A DNA stretch of 64,000 nt from assembly GCF_000317675.1 (NCBI RefSeq), contig NC_019776.1, positions 2,542,001 to 2,606,000 of the forward strand, given 5' to 3'. Shown in pieces: positions 1-9,329 of the stretch. The notes under the pieces are model-generated. The model was not told the origin of the DNA, did no database searches, and saw only the letters and a list, made by a program, of their open reading frames with translations. The stretch's first letter is position 1. Each line of letters starts with the position of its first letter. Both the position numbers and the translations under genes were made by a program. This DNA comes from Cyanobacterium aponinum PCC 10605 (GTDB taxonomy: Bacteria; Cyanobacteriota; Cyanobacteriia; Cyanobacteriales; Cyanobacteriaceae).

Positions 1-324
1 ATTAATTGCAGTGGACATCGCCGCCCATGTATAACCGTCTGAAGTAGTTACATAAGTTGTTACGCCGATTTCTTCCCCCGGAGAAGCGAGAAATTGAGAT
101 TCATTGAATTGTAAGTTGCGAGTAGTATTTTTAACATAAGGAAGAGGAGGAGTATAATCTACCCAAACTTCGTCAGGGATTTCATTATCTCCCTCTTGAT
201 TCGGATCATCTGCACTCTTATAAGTTGCGATCGCATCTTGAGGATTAACAGTGATGGAACTAATGTTGACGATTTCAAAGGCTTCCTCTAGGATGTTCCA
301 AGTTAAAGTGATTTCGGGATTCAT
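1..324 (-). CDS. Hypothetical protein, C-terminus outside window
   Basis: Reading leftwards from an ATG at 322-324 the frame stays open to the window edge, giving the first 108 residues of a protein. The visible part is acidic (runs such as DDPNQEGDNEIPDE), hydrophilic and proline-containing, with no signal peptide or membrane segment. The stretch ending YVTTSDGYTWAAMS has a beta-rich, repeat-like look. I do not recognise the family. It is separated from the CorA gene by about 90 bases. It lacks the usual length limits because the 3' end is cut by the window, so function cannot be given. Confidence 0.6.
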   Translation of the reverse strand, partial: MNPEITLTWNILEEAFEIVNISSITVNPQDAIATYKSADDPNQEGDNEIPDEVWVDYTPPLPYVKNTTRNLQFNESQFLASPGEEIGVTTYVTTSDGYTWAAMSTAIN

Positions 325-416
325 GTCCTTATAGATTAGTAATTAAACTTGTGACCAGTTACACAAATATTAGCTTATTTAACCAATAAGAAACATTTTA
401 TAGAAGTGACTGGAAA

Positions 417-1544
417 TTACCACTTAGTTTTTTTGGAAAAATAGAACTTAAACCATCCTCTTTGCCAGAAAAAGAAAAGCATTAATAAGGCAATACTTAA
501 CATTAATAGTAAACATAAAAAATACCCCCAATGCCACTCTAATTCAGGCATAAATTCAAAATTCATACCATAAATTCCAGCGATAAAAGTTAGGGGGATA
601 AAAATACTAGAAATAATAGTTAATAACGTTACAACTTCGTTCATTTTATTACTCATAGAGGACATTAAAACATCCATTAAACTAGAGGCTAATTCCCTGT
701 AAGTTTCTAATATATCTAGTATTTGAATGGTATGGTAATAACAATCTCGAAAATAGATGTAAACCTCTTTACTGATAAGTTCATTTTCTTCTCTTGTCAG
801 TTGATTAAATAAATTTCTTAGAGGCCAAATAGAACGTCTTAAAGCTAATAATTCTCTCCTAATATTATAGATTTCTTTGAGAGTTTTTTGAGTGGGATCT
901 GCGACGATTAAATCCTCTAATAATTCTATCCTTTCTCCATAATCTTCTAATACGGGAAAGTAATTATCAATCAATGTATCTAATATTAAATATGCTAAAT
1001 AATCAGCTCCTAAATTTCTAACTTTTCCTTGATTATTTTTGATGCGATCGCGCAATTTAGAAAAATCATCTATGGCATCTTCTTGAAAAGTTAATAAATA
1101 GTTTTTTCCTAAAACAAGGCTAATTTGTTCAGAAGTAAAACCCATTTCATTGGAATTAGGTTTAATGCAATGTAAAATTATCAATAATTGATTTTGACAA
1201 TCCTCTAATTTTGGTCTTTGAGGCACATTGACCACATCTTCAAGAATTAAAGGATGTAATCTAAAAACCTCAGCAATTTCACGTAAAATCTTTTCACTGC
1301 CCAAACCCTGAATATCTGCCCAAGAAACTAAGTCATTATTCAAACAAGATTGACAATCTTTCGGTTGAATATCAGATTTTTTATAAGCCTTAATGGGATT
1401 ATATTCAATCAGATTAATATGAGTGGGTAAAGCCTCTGGATCGATTATAATGCTACCGGGTTCACTACCCGGTTCATCATAGTAATAATCGAAGTAGTCT
1501 TCTTCTTGGATTTCCATTTCTGGAGGAAAAGGCTGCGCTCGCAT
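417..1544 (-). CDS. corA: CorA family magnesium/cobalt transport protein
   Basis: Divalent-cation channel of the inner membrane (Mg2+, possibly Co2+). The 375-residue product has the family layout: a long cytoplasmic alpha/beta and helical N-terminal domain, then two closely spaced C-terminal membrane helices at about 308-326 and 343-363. The signature YGMN that closes the pore-lining first helix is at about 325-328, followed by an acidic and tryptophan-containing loop (MPELEWHW). The extreme C-terminus is basic (FYFSKKTKW), as expected on the cytoplasmic side. It is transcribed alone, downstream of and codirectional with the formaldehyde dehydrogenase gene. Whether it carries Mg2+, Co2+ or Zn2+ cannot be told from sequence. 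Confidence 0.93.
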   Translation of the reverse strand: MRAQPFPPEMEIQEEDYFDYYYDEPGSEPGSIIIDPEALPTHINLIEYNPIKAYKKSDIQPKDCQSCLNNDLVSWADIQGLGSEKILREIAEVFRLHPLILEDVVNVPQRPKLEDCQNQLLIILHCIKPNSNEMGFTSEQISLVLGKNYLLTFQEDAIDDFSKLRDRIKNNQGKVRNLGADYLAYLILDTLIDNYFPVLEDYGERIELLEDLIVADPTQKTLKEIYNIRRELLALRRSIWPLRNLFNQLTREENELISKEVYIYFRDCYYHTIQILDILETYRELASSLMDVLMSSMSNKMNEVVTLLTIISSIFIPLTFIAGIYGMNFEFMPELEWHWGYFLCLLLMLSIALLMLFFFWQRGWFKFYFSKKTKW

Positions 1545-1673
1545 TTTTACTTAATTTGAAGATTTATTTTCTATCATATTAAGAAAACATTTTCAATTCA
1601 ATATTAAATAATCTCAACTCGGCATAAAAATAGGAAAACAAAAAAGGCGGGTTACAACACACCCTAGAAAGGT

Positions 1674-2783
1674 TTAGAAAGTAATAACACTGCGGATAGA
1701 CTCCCCTTTGTGCATTAAATCAAATGCTGTGTTAATTTCCTCTAAAGGCATTACATGGGTAATTAAATCATCAATATTAATTTTTCCTGACTGATACCAT
1801 TCCACTATCTTCGGTACATCTGTTCGTCCTTTTGCACCTCCAAAAGCTGTTCCTTTCCAGACTCTACCTGTAACTAATTGGAAAGGTCTTGTACTAATTT
1901 CTTCTCCAGCCCCTGCCACACCAACAATAGTAGAAACTCCCCAACCCTTATGGCAAGATTCTAGGGCTTGACGCATAACATTAACATTACCGATACACTC
2001 AAAAGTATAGTCTGCACCGCCTTTGGTTAATTCCACTAAATAAGAGACTAAATCCCCTTCTATTTCTTTCGGATTGACAAAGTGAGTCATACCAAACTTA
2101 GATGCGATTGCTTTTTTACTATTATTAATATCCACCCCGATAATCATATCCGCCCCCACCATGCGACAGGCTTGGATTACATTTAAACCAATACCCCCCA
2201 AACCAAATACAATCACATTCGCACCAGCTTCCACTTTCGCAGTATTAATCACCGCCCCGATACCTGTAGTGACACCACAACCGATATAACAAACTTTTTC
2301 AAAAGGTACATCAGAAGGAATTTTGGCTAAAGCAATTTCAGGGACAACAGTATAATTAGCAAAAGTAGAAGTTCCCATATAATGATACAAAGGCTTACCA
2401 TCAAGGGAAAAACGAGAAGTACCATCGGGCATTACTCCTTTACCCTGAGTTACTCGAATTGCCTGACAAAGATTTGTTTTAAAACTGAGACAATATTCAC
2501 ATTCACGACATTCAGGGATATATAAAGGAATAACACAATCTCCCACCTTTAAACTTTTGACATTCTTGCCTACTTCCACAACAACCCCAGCCCCTTCATG
2601 ACCTAAAATACTGGGGAATAATCCTTCAGGGTCTTTTCCTGATAAAGTATAAGCATCAGTATGACAAACTCCTGTTGCTTTAATTTCTACTAACACTTCT
2701 CCTGCTTGAGGAGGTTGTAAATCAACAGTTTCAATGGTGAGGGGTTTTCCCGCTTCTAGGGCGACTGCGGCTTTTACTTTCAT
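1674..2783 (-). CDS. adhC: S-(hydroxymethyl)glutathione dehydrogenase / class III alcohol dehydrogenase
   Basis: Zinc- and NAD-dependent enzyme that oxidises the glutathione adduct of formaldehyde, and can also reduce S-nitrosoglutathione. Seen: catalytic-zinc ligands Cys40 (GVCHTD) and His62 (GHEGAG), structural-zinc cysteines 92, 95, 98 and 106, and a Rossmann motif FGLGGIGLN near residue 190. I start at the ATG at 2783, which gives 369 residues, the normal class III length. The frame is open further upstream (to 2873), but those 30 extra residues do not look like this family. The neighbours suggest no operon. Confidence in function is high; the exact start is inferred. Confidence 0.93.
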   Translation of the reverse strand: MKVKAAVALEAGKPLTIETVDLQPPQAGEVLVEIKATGVCHTDAYTLSGKDPEGLFPSILGHEGAGVVVEVGKNVKSLKVGDCVIPLYIPECRECEYCLSFKTNLCQAIRVTQGKGVMPDGTSRFSLDGKPLYHYMGTSTFANYTVVPEIALAKIPSDVPFEKVCYIGCGVTTGIGAVINTAKVEAGANVIVFGLGGIGLNVIQACRMVGADMIIGVDINNSKKAIASKFGMTHFVNPKEIEGDLVSYLVELTKGGADYTFECIGNVNVMRQALESCHKGWGVSTIVGVAGAGEEISTRPFQLVTGRVWKGTAFGGAKGRTDVPKIVEWYQSGKINIDDLITHVMPLEEINTAFDLMHKGESIRSVITF

Positions 2784-2884
2784 TACTCTTAATATTTGAT
2801 TATTGATTTTTTCTTTTTCATTATTGCCCAAAAAATGGGAAATTTCAGAAGTTTTCAGCGAAAAATTCATCATTTAAACATAAA

Positions 2885-2909
2885 TAGCACGGACAAAAAG
2901 CCCATGCTA
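2885..2909 (-). terminator. Probable terminator of the cpc cluster
   Basis: On the minus strand, 34 bases past the cpcD stop, TAGCATGGGC and GTCCGTGCTA form a 10-bp stem (with G-T wobbles) around a TTTTT loop, followed by TTTAT. The U-tract is short, so strength is uncertain. Confidence 0.6.
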
Positions 2910-2942
2910 ATCTTAAATTTATTCGAGATAAATTATTGATAT

Positions 2943-3203
2943 TTATTCTTCGGAATCACCACTTCCCCCTTCAGAGATAACAAGGGGACTAATATTGATA
3001 ATTTTGCCTCCCATGCGGTTAATGCGTTGCATTTCTTCATTCATACGAGCATAAGGCACTTGAATAAACACACTGCCACTTTTGCGGAAAGCATAGTTAT
3101 TTTTGTCGTTTTCTCCACTTTGCTTTAAGCCTGTGACTTCATAGACGAAAACACGATTTTTAGCAGGAGAATAGGAACTACCACTAACTAATGTACTTAA
3201 CAT
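2943..3203 (-). CDS. cpcD: Phycobilisome rod-capping linker CpcD
   Basis: Small linker polypeptide (86 residues, near the usual 80-90) that caps the distal end of phycocyanin rods and so limits rod length. It consists of a single CpcD-like domain: FVYEVTGLKQSGENDK near the start and YARMNEEMQRINRMGGKI, the conserved helix, in the second half. A tail rich in glycine, serine and acid (SEGGSGDSEE) follows. A GGAGG ribosome-binding site lies in front of the ATG. It follows cpcC by 28 bases on the same strand, so the two are clearly co-transcribed, and a hairpin terminator follows. Confidence 0.95.
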   Translation of the reverse strand: MLSTLVSGSSYSPAKNRVFVYEVTGLKQSGENDKNNYAFRKSGSVFIQVPYARMNEEMQRINRMGGKIINISPLVISEGGSGDSEE

Positions 3204-3231
3204 TTTCTAAACCTCCATGATAGTTGAATAA

Positions 3232-4092
3232 TTACGCTAAAGTAATACTAGCTACTTTTCCACCCATTTTTTGGATTTTTTGTAAAGTGGTGGATAAGTC
3301 TTCGTAAGGTACTAACCACTCACGGCTAATACGACGTACTTTGGGATAACGGGGTAAATTCATCGCCGCTACTTCAATACGATAAACACGTCCTTCACGG
3401 GTGGAATTTCTGAAGGTTTGATTGGGGGTAACACCCTTACTAGATGGACGATATGCCCAACCTTCACCGCTACCAGAGGGATTGACTACCGCAGAAACTC
3501 CATTACGTCCTAATTCGGAAGCTAAACGGGATTTATTACCACCAACTTGGGCGCGATCGCTGTTGGCATAGCCACGATATAATTGGAACATACGGGTAAA
3601 ACCAACAGTTTTTTGGTCAGTTTGAGTATTGAATCCTCTGTAGTAAGGAACAACATTTTCCCCGAAACTGCGACTATATTCTTCAGAGTCGATGTAAGAG
3701 TCAATATCAGCCTCATAACCTTCATTTTGATATAAGTCTAAATGCTCAATCACTTCAGACTCATCATAGGGAGCTCTTCCCAATAAGTGCTTAATATTGA
3801 GTTCGATGACTCTGGTTTGGAAGTTGTTATAAAGGAATTTATTTTTGTAAAGTTCAGATTTCGCAACCATGCGCACAAAATCACGAACAGTAATTGAACC
3901 ATTACATAATAAAGACTCTGCATTAGAAAGGCGCTCGGATTTCATAATATAGTCATTACCGAGAACTTGCTTATAAACAGCATTAATAGCAACTTGTGCT
4001 TCTTCTTTTGTCCAATTAGGGCGCAATTCTACGGGTTTGAAGTCGTTAAATGCAGATACACCTAAACGAGATGCGGCGGCAGTAATAGCCAT
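3232..4092 (-). CDS. cpcC: Phycobilisome rod linker CpcC
   Basis: Rod linker that joins phycocyanin hexamers and tunes energy transfer. The 286-residue product has the two expected parts: a PBS_linker_poly domain at about 18-150 (with the typical [24 protein letters not shown] stretch broken here into [10 protein letters not shown] and LLGRAPYDE) and a C-terminal CpcD-like domain at about 235-286 (RVYRIEV, then [11 protein letters not shown]). An AACGGAGG ribosome-binding site sits upstream of the ATG. The order cpcA-cpcC-cpcD is standard for the operon. Only one CpcC-type linker is present here, whereas some relatives carry two. Confidence 0.95.
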   Translation of the reverse strand: MAITAAASRLGVSAFNDFKPVELRPNWTKEEAQVAINAVYKQVLGNDYIMKSERLSNAESLLCNGSITVRDFVRMVAKSELYKNKFLYNNFQTRVIELNIKHLLGRAPYDESEVIEHLDLYQNEGYEADIDSYIDSEEYSRSFGENVVPYYRGFNTQTDQKTVGFTRMFQLYRGYANSDRAQVGGNKSRLASELGRNGVSAVVNPSGSGEGWAYRPSSKGVTPNQTFRNSTREGRVYRIEVAAMNLPRYPKVRRISREWLVPYEDLSTTLQKIQKMGGKVASITLA

Positions 4093-4112
4093 GATGTTTT
4101 TTCCTCCGTTAT

Positions 4113-4150
4113 TTGTTTTATTTGGGATTAATTGTTTTATTTGGGATTAA
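4113..4150. repeat. Perfect 19-bp tandem duplication in the cpcA-cpcC spacer
   Basis: TTGTTTTATTTGGGATTAA occurs twice head to tail (4113-4131 and 4132-4150) between the cpcC ribosome-binding site and the end of cpcA. No strong hairpin results. Looks like a recent slippage duplication in the intercistronic region. Confidence 0.9.
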
Positions 4151-4180
4151 ATAAATTAATTAAAAAGACATGAATTAGCT

Positions 4181-4669
4181 TTAGCTTAAAGCGTTAATAG
4201 CATAATCAATGTAAGAATTAGCCTCTACCGCAGGATCACCACTTAAGCCATGATTTGCCTTGATATATTTGAGAGCTTCAATGTACCAACTAGGAGATAA
4301 ATCAAAAGTACGATTAATTTCCTCAATACCAGAAATTAAGTATTCATCCATAGGACCAGTACCACCAGCAACAAGGCAGTATGTCACCATACGAAGATAG
4401 TAGCCAATATCTCTTGCACATTTATCTTTCCCTCTTTGATCTGCGGCAAAGTTTGCTCCTTGCATTTGGGTGGTATAAGGGAATTTTTGATATACGGCTT
4501 GAGCCGCTCCTTTAATTAATTTGTCGCTATTTTCAGTTAAAGACTTAGCGGCTTGTAAACTTGCGGTAGCTTGACGAAAACGTCCAAAAGCTACTTGAAT
4601 TTCGGTACTGCTTAAAAAGCGTCCTTGAGAATCAGCACTGGATACTGCTTCGGTTAAAGGTGTTTTCAT
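4181..4669 (-). CDS. cpcA: C-phycocyanin alpha subunit
   Basis: Antenna biliprotein alpha chain, 162 residues, the exact normal length, beginning [17 protein letters not shown]. The chromophore attachment cysteine (Cys84) lies in the motif [11 protein letters not shown], and the conserved [12 protein letters not shown] and [19 protein letters not shown] segments are intact. It pairs with CpcB to form (alpha-beta)6 hexamers in phycobilisome rods. It should be preceded by cpcB in a cpcBACD operon; here no cpcB lies upstream in the next kilobase, so either cpcB is elsewhere or the locus has been rearranged. The codon-level integrity of cpcA suggests it is still in use. Confidence 0.96.
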   Translation of the reverse strand: MKTPLTEAVSSADSQGRFLSSTEIQVAFGRFRQATASLQAAKSLTENSDKLIKGAAQAVYQKFPYTTQMQGANFAADQRGKDKCARDIGYYLRMVTYCLVAGGTGPMDEYLISGIEEINRTFDLSPSWYIEALKYIKANHGLSGDPAVEANSYIDYAINALS

Positions 4670-4999
4670 GATTGACTATGTGATTTAATGAATTTTGTTT
4701 TATTTGTTAAAAAAGTTTTTCAGTGGTTGCAATTACTGAATTTTTAAATGTTGTTTCTACTTTGTTCAACTTTGGTGATTATTTAAACAGAATCTTTGTG
4801 CAAACTACGTGCAGTTTTCCCTAGAATTTCGTAAAGTTTTATTGCGTTTTGTCAATGAAAATTAAAATTTGTTTGGTAAGGAATTATTTTTTCTTATCAT
4901 GCGATCGGTTTCTATGTATGGCGATGATCTTTTTCAATGATATAATTCGCAAATTTTGAGTTCTTAATAAATTAATTGATTATGAATAAATAATTAATA
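4670..4999. other. Leader/promoter region of cpcA, no gene
   Basis: AT-rich stretch between cpcA and the decayed gene at 5000-5483. No frame here encodes phycocyanin beta. It must contain whatever now promotes cpcA, but I could not pick a convincing -35/-10 pair. One imperfect GCGATCGG box lies near 4900. Confidence 0.5.
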
Positions 5000-5483
5000 C
5001 TAATTGAGGGAATCTTCTATCAAGGATGCAAATTGATCAGAAAAACTTGAGAGTTTATCCAAAATATCTGCCTCGGTTTTCAAACCAATTAATCTTTTAG
5101 TTGTTTTTACTTTCTCCAATAATGCAGAACTTCTTTTAACACACTGCCTTCTCTATTTCTTCACATCCAGAGAGATTTAAAAATGTCAATATATAAGCTG
5201 ATACTGTTGATAAAAAAGTAATAGAAAATGGAATAAATTTATTGGTAAAATCAGAAAAAGTAAGAATTGCACTTATGGAGGAAAAAATCACCGCAATCAA
5301 TCCAAAAATAATATAAGTAGAAAACCATATTTGAGACCAAGTTTTATTCTCATCTCTAAATTTTTTTAAATCTTTAATTAATTCTTCACACCAACTAACT
5401 GATTCCTGATCTATTTTTTGTTGTAATTATTCTGAATTTAAAGTTGCTATTTTTAATTCCTGTAAATTATCTTTTTCTTCCAT
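5000..5483 (-). pseudogene. Decayed two-helix membrane protein (SLATT/DUF4231-like)
   Basis: On the minus strand, from ATG at 5483, the frame reads MEEKDNLQELKIATLNSE then a TAA stop. It continues in the same frame through a helical segment (KIDQESVSWCEELIKDLK), a WSQIWFSTY motif and two hydrophobic helices (IIFGLIAVIFSSISAIL and IPFSITFLSTVSAYIL), then stops again. A +1 shift resumes a coiled segment (KRSSALLEKVKTTKRLIGLK) that ends at TAG 5000. One in-frame stop plus one frameshift make it a pseudogene. The helix, two membrane segments, helix layout resembles SLATT/DUF4231 proteins, which are often attached to effector systems; that assignment is inference. Confidence 0.65.
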
Positions 5484-5511
5484 TTTTTAAGATAAACTTT
5501 TTAACAAATAA

Positions 5512-7701
5512 TCAATATTTGTTGAATTTAACCCCACCGATGACATTAAGGAAATTCAAGTAACCTCTCCTGAAGCAACTTTTGTACGTATCACCATCAC
5601 GGGAAAAGAGGGCATTCCCACCGGCCAAGTGATACCATCATCGGATAATCTAGTCTTAAGTGTTACAAAAGGGCAAACCGTAGTCTCTGAAAATAATGAA
5701 ATCGAGATCTTAGCAACCCAAGAAAATCAAAATAATAACACTTATTTTGTGCCTTCATCATCCACTGCCACAGGTACAAATACTCGTTTATTAGATGTGC
5801 CTCAATCCATTCAAGTTGTACCTCAAAGAGTATTAGAAGATCGCAATGTGAGGGAATTAGGGGACGCTTTACGCACCGTGACGGGGGTTGTAGAGGGTAG
5901 CGGTAGGGGGACAAGTGTATTTGGACCGGGTTTTATTATTCGGGGTTTTCCTAGTAATGAGAGTGTCTTTCGGGATGGTATTCCTTATTTTACTCTTGCC
6001 CCTATTAGCACTACAGATATAGAGTCGATCGAAATTTTAAAAGGTCCTGCTTCGGTGATGTTTGGTGCGGGTGAGCCGGGGGGAATTATTAACTTAACTT
6101 CTAAAAAACCCCTAGATGAGCCTTATTATGAAGTTTCCGCCACCATTGGCAGTTTTAACACCTATTTAGTAACCACAGATTTATCCGCCCCTTTAAACGA
6201 GGATAAAAGTATCAAATATCGTTTGAATTTTTCCTATGAAAATTATGGTAGTTTCCGTGATTTTGTGGATGGCGATCGCCTCCTTGTATCTCCAATAATT
6301 ACTTGGCAGATGGGAGAGAGAACGAATTTAAACTTTTATGGGCAGTATGTAGGTAGTCGAGAAACGATAGATGAAGGTTTACCTGCGAGTAACGGCAAAA
6401 TACTGAATTTACCCCGTGAGCGGTTTTTAGGAGAAGATTTTGCTAGGTTTGAACAGGATCAATATATGATTGGTTATAACTTTAAGCACGAATTTAGCGA
6501 TAATTGGTCATTTCAACATAACCTACAGTATCTCAACTATAAACCTTTGCGTTACGCCCCTTTATTTGACTCCTTTGACGAAGAAACAGGGGAACTTTCA
6601 CGCCTTGCTTACTCGGCTGACGGCAGTTATAATCGCTTTTTTACCGATGCTAAATTTACAGGAAATTTTTACACAGGCTCGGTTAAACATAAACTCTATG
6701 CAGGTGTAGAATACCGTTATAATTCCGAACGCCCCGGATTTCAGTTTAGTGACTTATATCCATCTATTAACGTTTTTGATCCTGTTTATATTGGGCGCCC
6801 ATTTGCCAGAAAAACAGAATTTTTTAGAGACGATCGCATCTCAAGAATTGCCTTTTATTTTCAAGATCAAGTAGAATTTAGCCCTAATTTTAAACTATTA
6901 GCAGGATTTCGTTATGATTATGCACAACAAAATCGCACCGCAGGATTTGTCGGTGATCCTCGTGACGAATTTGAGCAAAATGATAGTAAAGTCTCTCCCC
7001 GTATCGGTTTAATTTATCAACCCGTTTCTAATGTTTCCCTTTATGCCTCTTATACGACTTCCTTTAATCCATCTTTTGCCGCCAGTCGTAACTTTGACGG
7101 TTCAACTTTTAACCCTGAAACAGGGCAACAGTGGGAAATTGGGGTAAAAACAGACATATCTGAGAGTTTTAGCATTACTGCGTCACTTTTTGACATCAGA
7201 AAGCAGAATATCGCCGTAGAAGATCCCAATAATCGATTTTTCTCTATTCAAACAGGGGAACAAACCAGCAAAGGTTTGGAACTATATTTAGGAGGGGAAA
7301 TCTTGCCGGGGTGGAATTTAACCGCAGGTTACACTTATTTAGATGCGTTTGTGAGTAAGGATACCACTGGCTTAACGGATAATCGTTTACCTAATGTACC
7401 AGAAAACCAGTTTAGCTTATGGACAACTTATGAAGTGCCAGAGGGAGATTTGAAAGGTTTAGGCTTTGGTTTAGGCTTATTTTATGTAGGTGATAGACAA
7501 GGGGATATTAGTAATAGTTACAGCATTCCTAGTTATTTTCGTACGGATATGGCGTTATTTTATAAACGAGATAATTGGGATGTACAGCTAAATATCGAAA
7601 ACCTGTTTGATAACACTTATTTTATTGCGGCGGATGAATTTTTAGGGGCATCTGTGGGTAAGCCTTTTGCTGTTTCGGGTAAGGTTTCTTTCCGTTTTTA
7701 G
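5512..7701 (+). pseudogene. TonB-dependent siderophore receptor lacking its N-terminus
   Basis: Outer-membrane receptor for ferric siderophores. The frame is open from just after a stop at 5509 and its first residues (VEFNPTDDIKEIQV, then FVRITITGKEG) are the tail of an AMIN domain, which in cyanobacterial receptors follows a signal peptide. Here the signal peptide and most of AMIN are gone. The only candidate start is GTG 5629 (690 residues), which would give a protein with no export signal. The rest is complete: plug domain (RLLDVPQSIQVVPQRVL, then EILKGPASVMFGAGEPGG) and a full beta-barrel ending in the aromatic C-terminus VSFRF. It is followed by a binding-protein gene. Most likely a recently beheaded gene; functional only if fused to something not visible. 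Confidence 0.85.
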
Positions 7702-7709
7702 GTTTGTAG

Positions 7710-7730
7710 TAAGGGCTTTAGCCCTTATTT
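7710..7730 (+). terminator. Hairpin after the receptor gene
   Basis: TAAGGGCTTTAGCCCTTA (7710-7727), a near-perfect palindrome, starts 9 bases after the receptor stop and is followed by TTT. It may act as a terminator. A relative (GAGGGCTTCAGCCCTTATTC) occurs near 56.19 kb, so it could equally be a small dispersed palindrome. Confidence 0.55.
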
Positions 7731-7789
7731 TAAAAACAAGGGACAATATACCCACTCCACACAATCTCAATGCCTCTTAATCAAATCCC

Positions 7790-8761
7790 ATGAATATTCA
7801 TTTTTCCAAATTATTTCTCTGTCTCTCTCTAATTAGCTTATTCTCTTGGAGTTGTCAAAGTGCTAATTCTCCCCCTGTTATCACTAATCAAAATTGTCAT
7901 CAAGTTAACCACTCTCAAGGAGTTACTTGTATTCCCAATGATTGGCAAACCTTAGTCGCCCTCGATTCTGTTACAACCGAAGGTGCGATCGCGCTTGGTA
8001 TAACGCCATTAGGTACAACTTTTTCGGGCATATCTAAACATTTAGAGGATAGATTAACCAATGTCAACAATATTGGCATAACGGGCGAACCAAATATCGA
8101 GAAAATATTAGCACTGAAGCCCGATTTAATTGTCGGTATCGATGGCCAAGAAAATATCTACCCTCATCTGTCTCAAATTGCCCCTACAGCCCTGATTAAA
8201 TTCTCCCATAGCGGTCATTGGAAGGCTGTATTTCAAGAGTTTAGCACCCTCATAGGCAAAAAAGAGCTAGGAGAAGAAGTAATGGCGAAATATGACGGAA
8301 GAATCGCAGAATTTAGGGCAAAAATAGGTGATAATCCCCCAGTAGTTTCTGTGGTGAGGATTTATCCCGATAGCATTAATCTGTATTTGCGAGACTCCTT
8401 TGTTGGCACAATTTTAACCGATGCAGGTTTACCACGCCCAGAAAGTCAAAATCTCTCTGCTGAAGAAGCGCGAAAAATTGCGGGGAATGAGATTCAAATG
8501 ACGATTAGTAAGGAGTTATTAACTAAAGCAGATGGCGATGTAATCTTTATTTGGACAGGGGAAAATGACCCAAAAATCAACGAAGAATTACAACAAAAAA
8601 TAATAGCACTGCAAAAAGATCCCCTCTGGCAAAATTTAAAAGCCGTCCAAAATGGCAGGGTTTATCAAGTGCCTAGTTATTGGATTGGAAGCGGTTTAAT
8701 TGCCGCAAACCTAGTCTTAGATGATTTATTTAAGTATTTAATTGATGAACAAAAAAAATAG
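7790..8761 (+). CDS. Iron-siderophore ABC transporter substrate-binding lipoprotein (FecB/FhuD-like)
   Basis: Periplasmic binding protein that hands ferric siderophore to an inner-membrane ABC permease. The N-terminus has a lipoprotein signal (LFLCLSLISLFSWSC, lipidated Cys about residue 22). The 323-residue body shows the helical-backbone cluster A-II pattern: GAIALGITPLGTTFSG, then a second strand NVNNIGITGEPNIEKILALKP broken here as NIGITGEPNIEKIL and LKPDLIVGID, and the late segment WQNLKAVQNGRVYQVPSYW. It follows the receptor gene by 88 bases and is itself followed by a DUF1636 gene, a standard siderophore-uptake order in cyanobacteria. No permease or ATPase genes are in the window. Confidence 0.9.
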   Translation: MNIHFSKLFLCLSLISLFSWSCQSANSPPVITNQNCHQVNHSQGVTCIPNDWQTLVALDSVTTEGAIALGITPLGTTFSGISKHLEDRLTNVNNIGITGEPNIEKILALKPDLIVGIDGQENIYPHLSQIAPTALIKFSHSGHWKAVFQEFSTLIGKKELGEEVMAKYDGRIAEFRAKIGDNPPVVSVVRIYPDSINLYLRDSFVGTILTDAGLPRPESQNLSAEEARKIAGNEIQMTISKELLTKADGDVIFIWTGENDPKINEELQQKIIALQKDPLWQNLKAVQNGRVYQVPSYWIGSGLIAANLVLDDLFKYLIDEQKK

Positions 8762-8782
8762 TAATAAATAAACTTTAAAAAT

Positions 8783-9160
8783 ATGAAAAAAGAAAAATTA
8801 TTTATTTGTAAATCTTGTCAAATTTCCGTTAATCAAGAAATCTTAGAAGGTAAATCAGGGGGCTATTATCTCCATCAAAATTTAATCAAAAATGCAGAAA
8901 ACTCATCCATAGAAATAGTAAAAAGTGGATGTTTATGGACTTGTAATCAACCCTGTGCAGTATCTTTTTTAGCTAGTAATAAATATACCTATCATTTTGT
9001 CAATATTCCTCCCTTAGATGAAAAATATCATCAAGCCTTGCTCGAATTTGGAGAGTTATATGCAGACAGTGAAAACGGCTATATCTTACCCGCAAAAGTA
9101 CCTGAAATTTTACAAGAAAAACTCCTCGTTAGAATCCCTGCCGTTGATACCTATAAGTAG
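8783..9160 (+). CDS. DUF1636 family metal-binding protein
   Basis: 125-residue soluble protein with a thioredoxin-like ferredoxin look. Cysteines come in pairs: CKSCQ near the start and GCLWTCNQPC at about 50-59, which would suit a 2Fe-2S cluster or another metal. The end (ILPAKVPEILQEKLLVRIPA) matches the DUF1636 pattern. Family members sit beside TonB receptors and siderophore binding proteins or in cobalt/iron loci, as here, 21 bases after the binding-protein gene. A role in iron release or sensing is inference. Start ATG is at 8783; no strong ribosome-binding site is seen. Confidence 0.85.
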   Translation: MKKEKLFICKSCQISVNQEILEGKSGGYYLHQNLIKNAENSSIEIVKSGCLWTCNQPCAVSFLASNKYTYHFVNIPPLDEKYHQALLEFGELYADSENGYILPAKVPEILQEKLLVRIPAVDTYK

Positions 9161-9329
9161 ATGGGGGGATAGGGGGATGAGGTGATAAGGGAATGAGGAG
9201 AAGTTAATTCTACATTCTAAAGGGGTATTGGGGTATTAGGGAGAAAGTTCTTTTTTATCTTAATACCGAACTCCGAACTCCGAACTCAAATCATTTTTAA
9301 TTCTTAATTTTTAATTCTTCATTTTATTA

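Noticed and set aside
2784-2873. N-terminal extension of formaldehyde dehydrogenase
   Set aside because: The family begins at [10 protein letters not shown]; the added 30 residues have no family resemblance.
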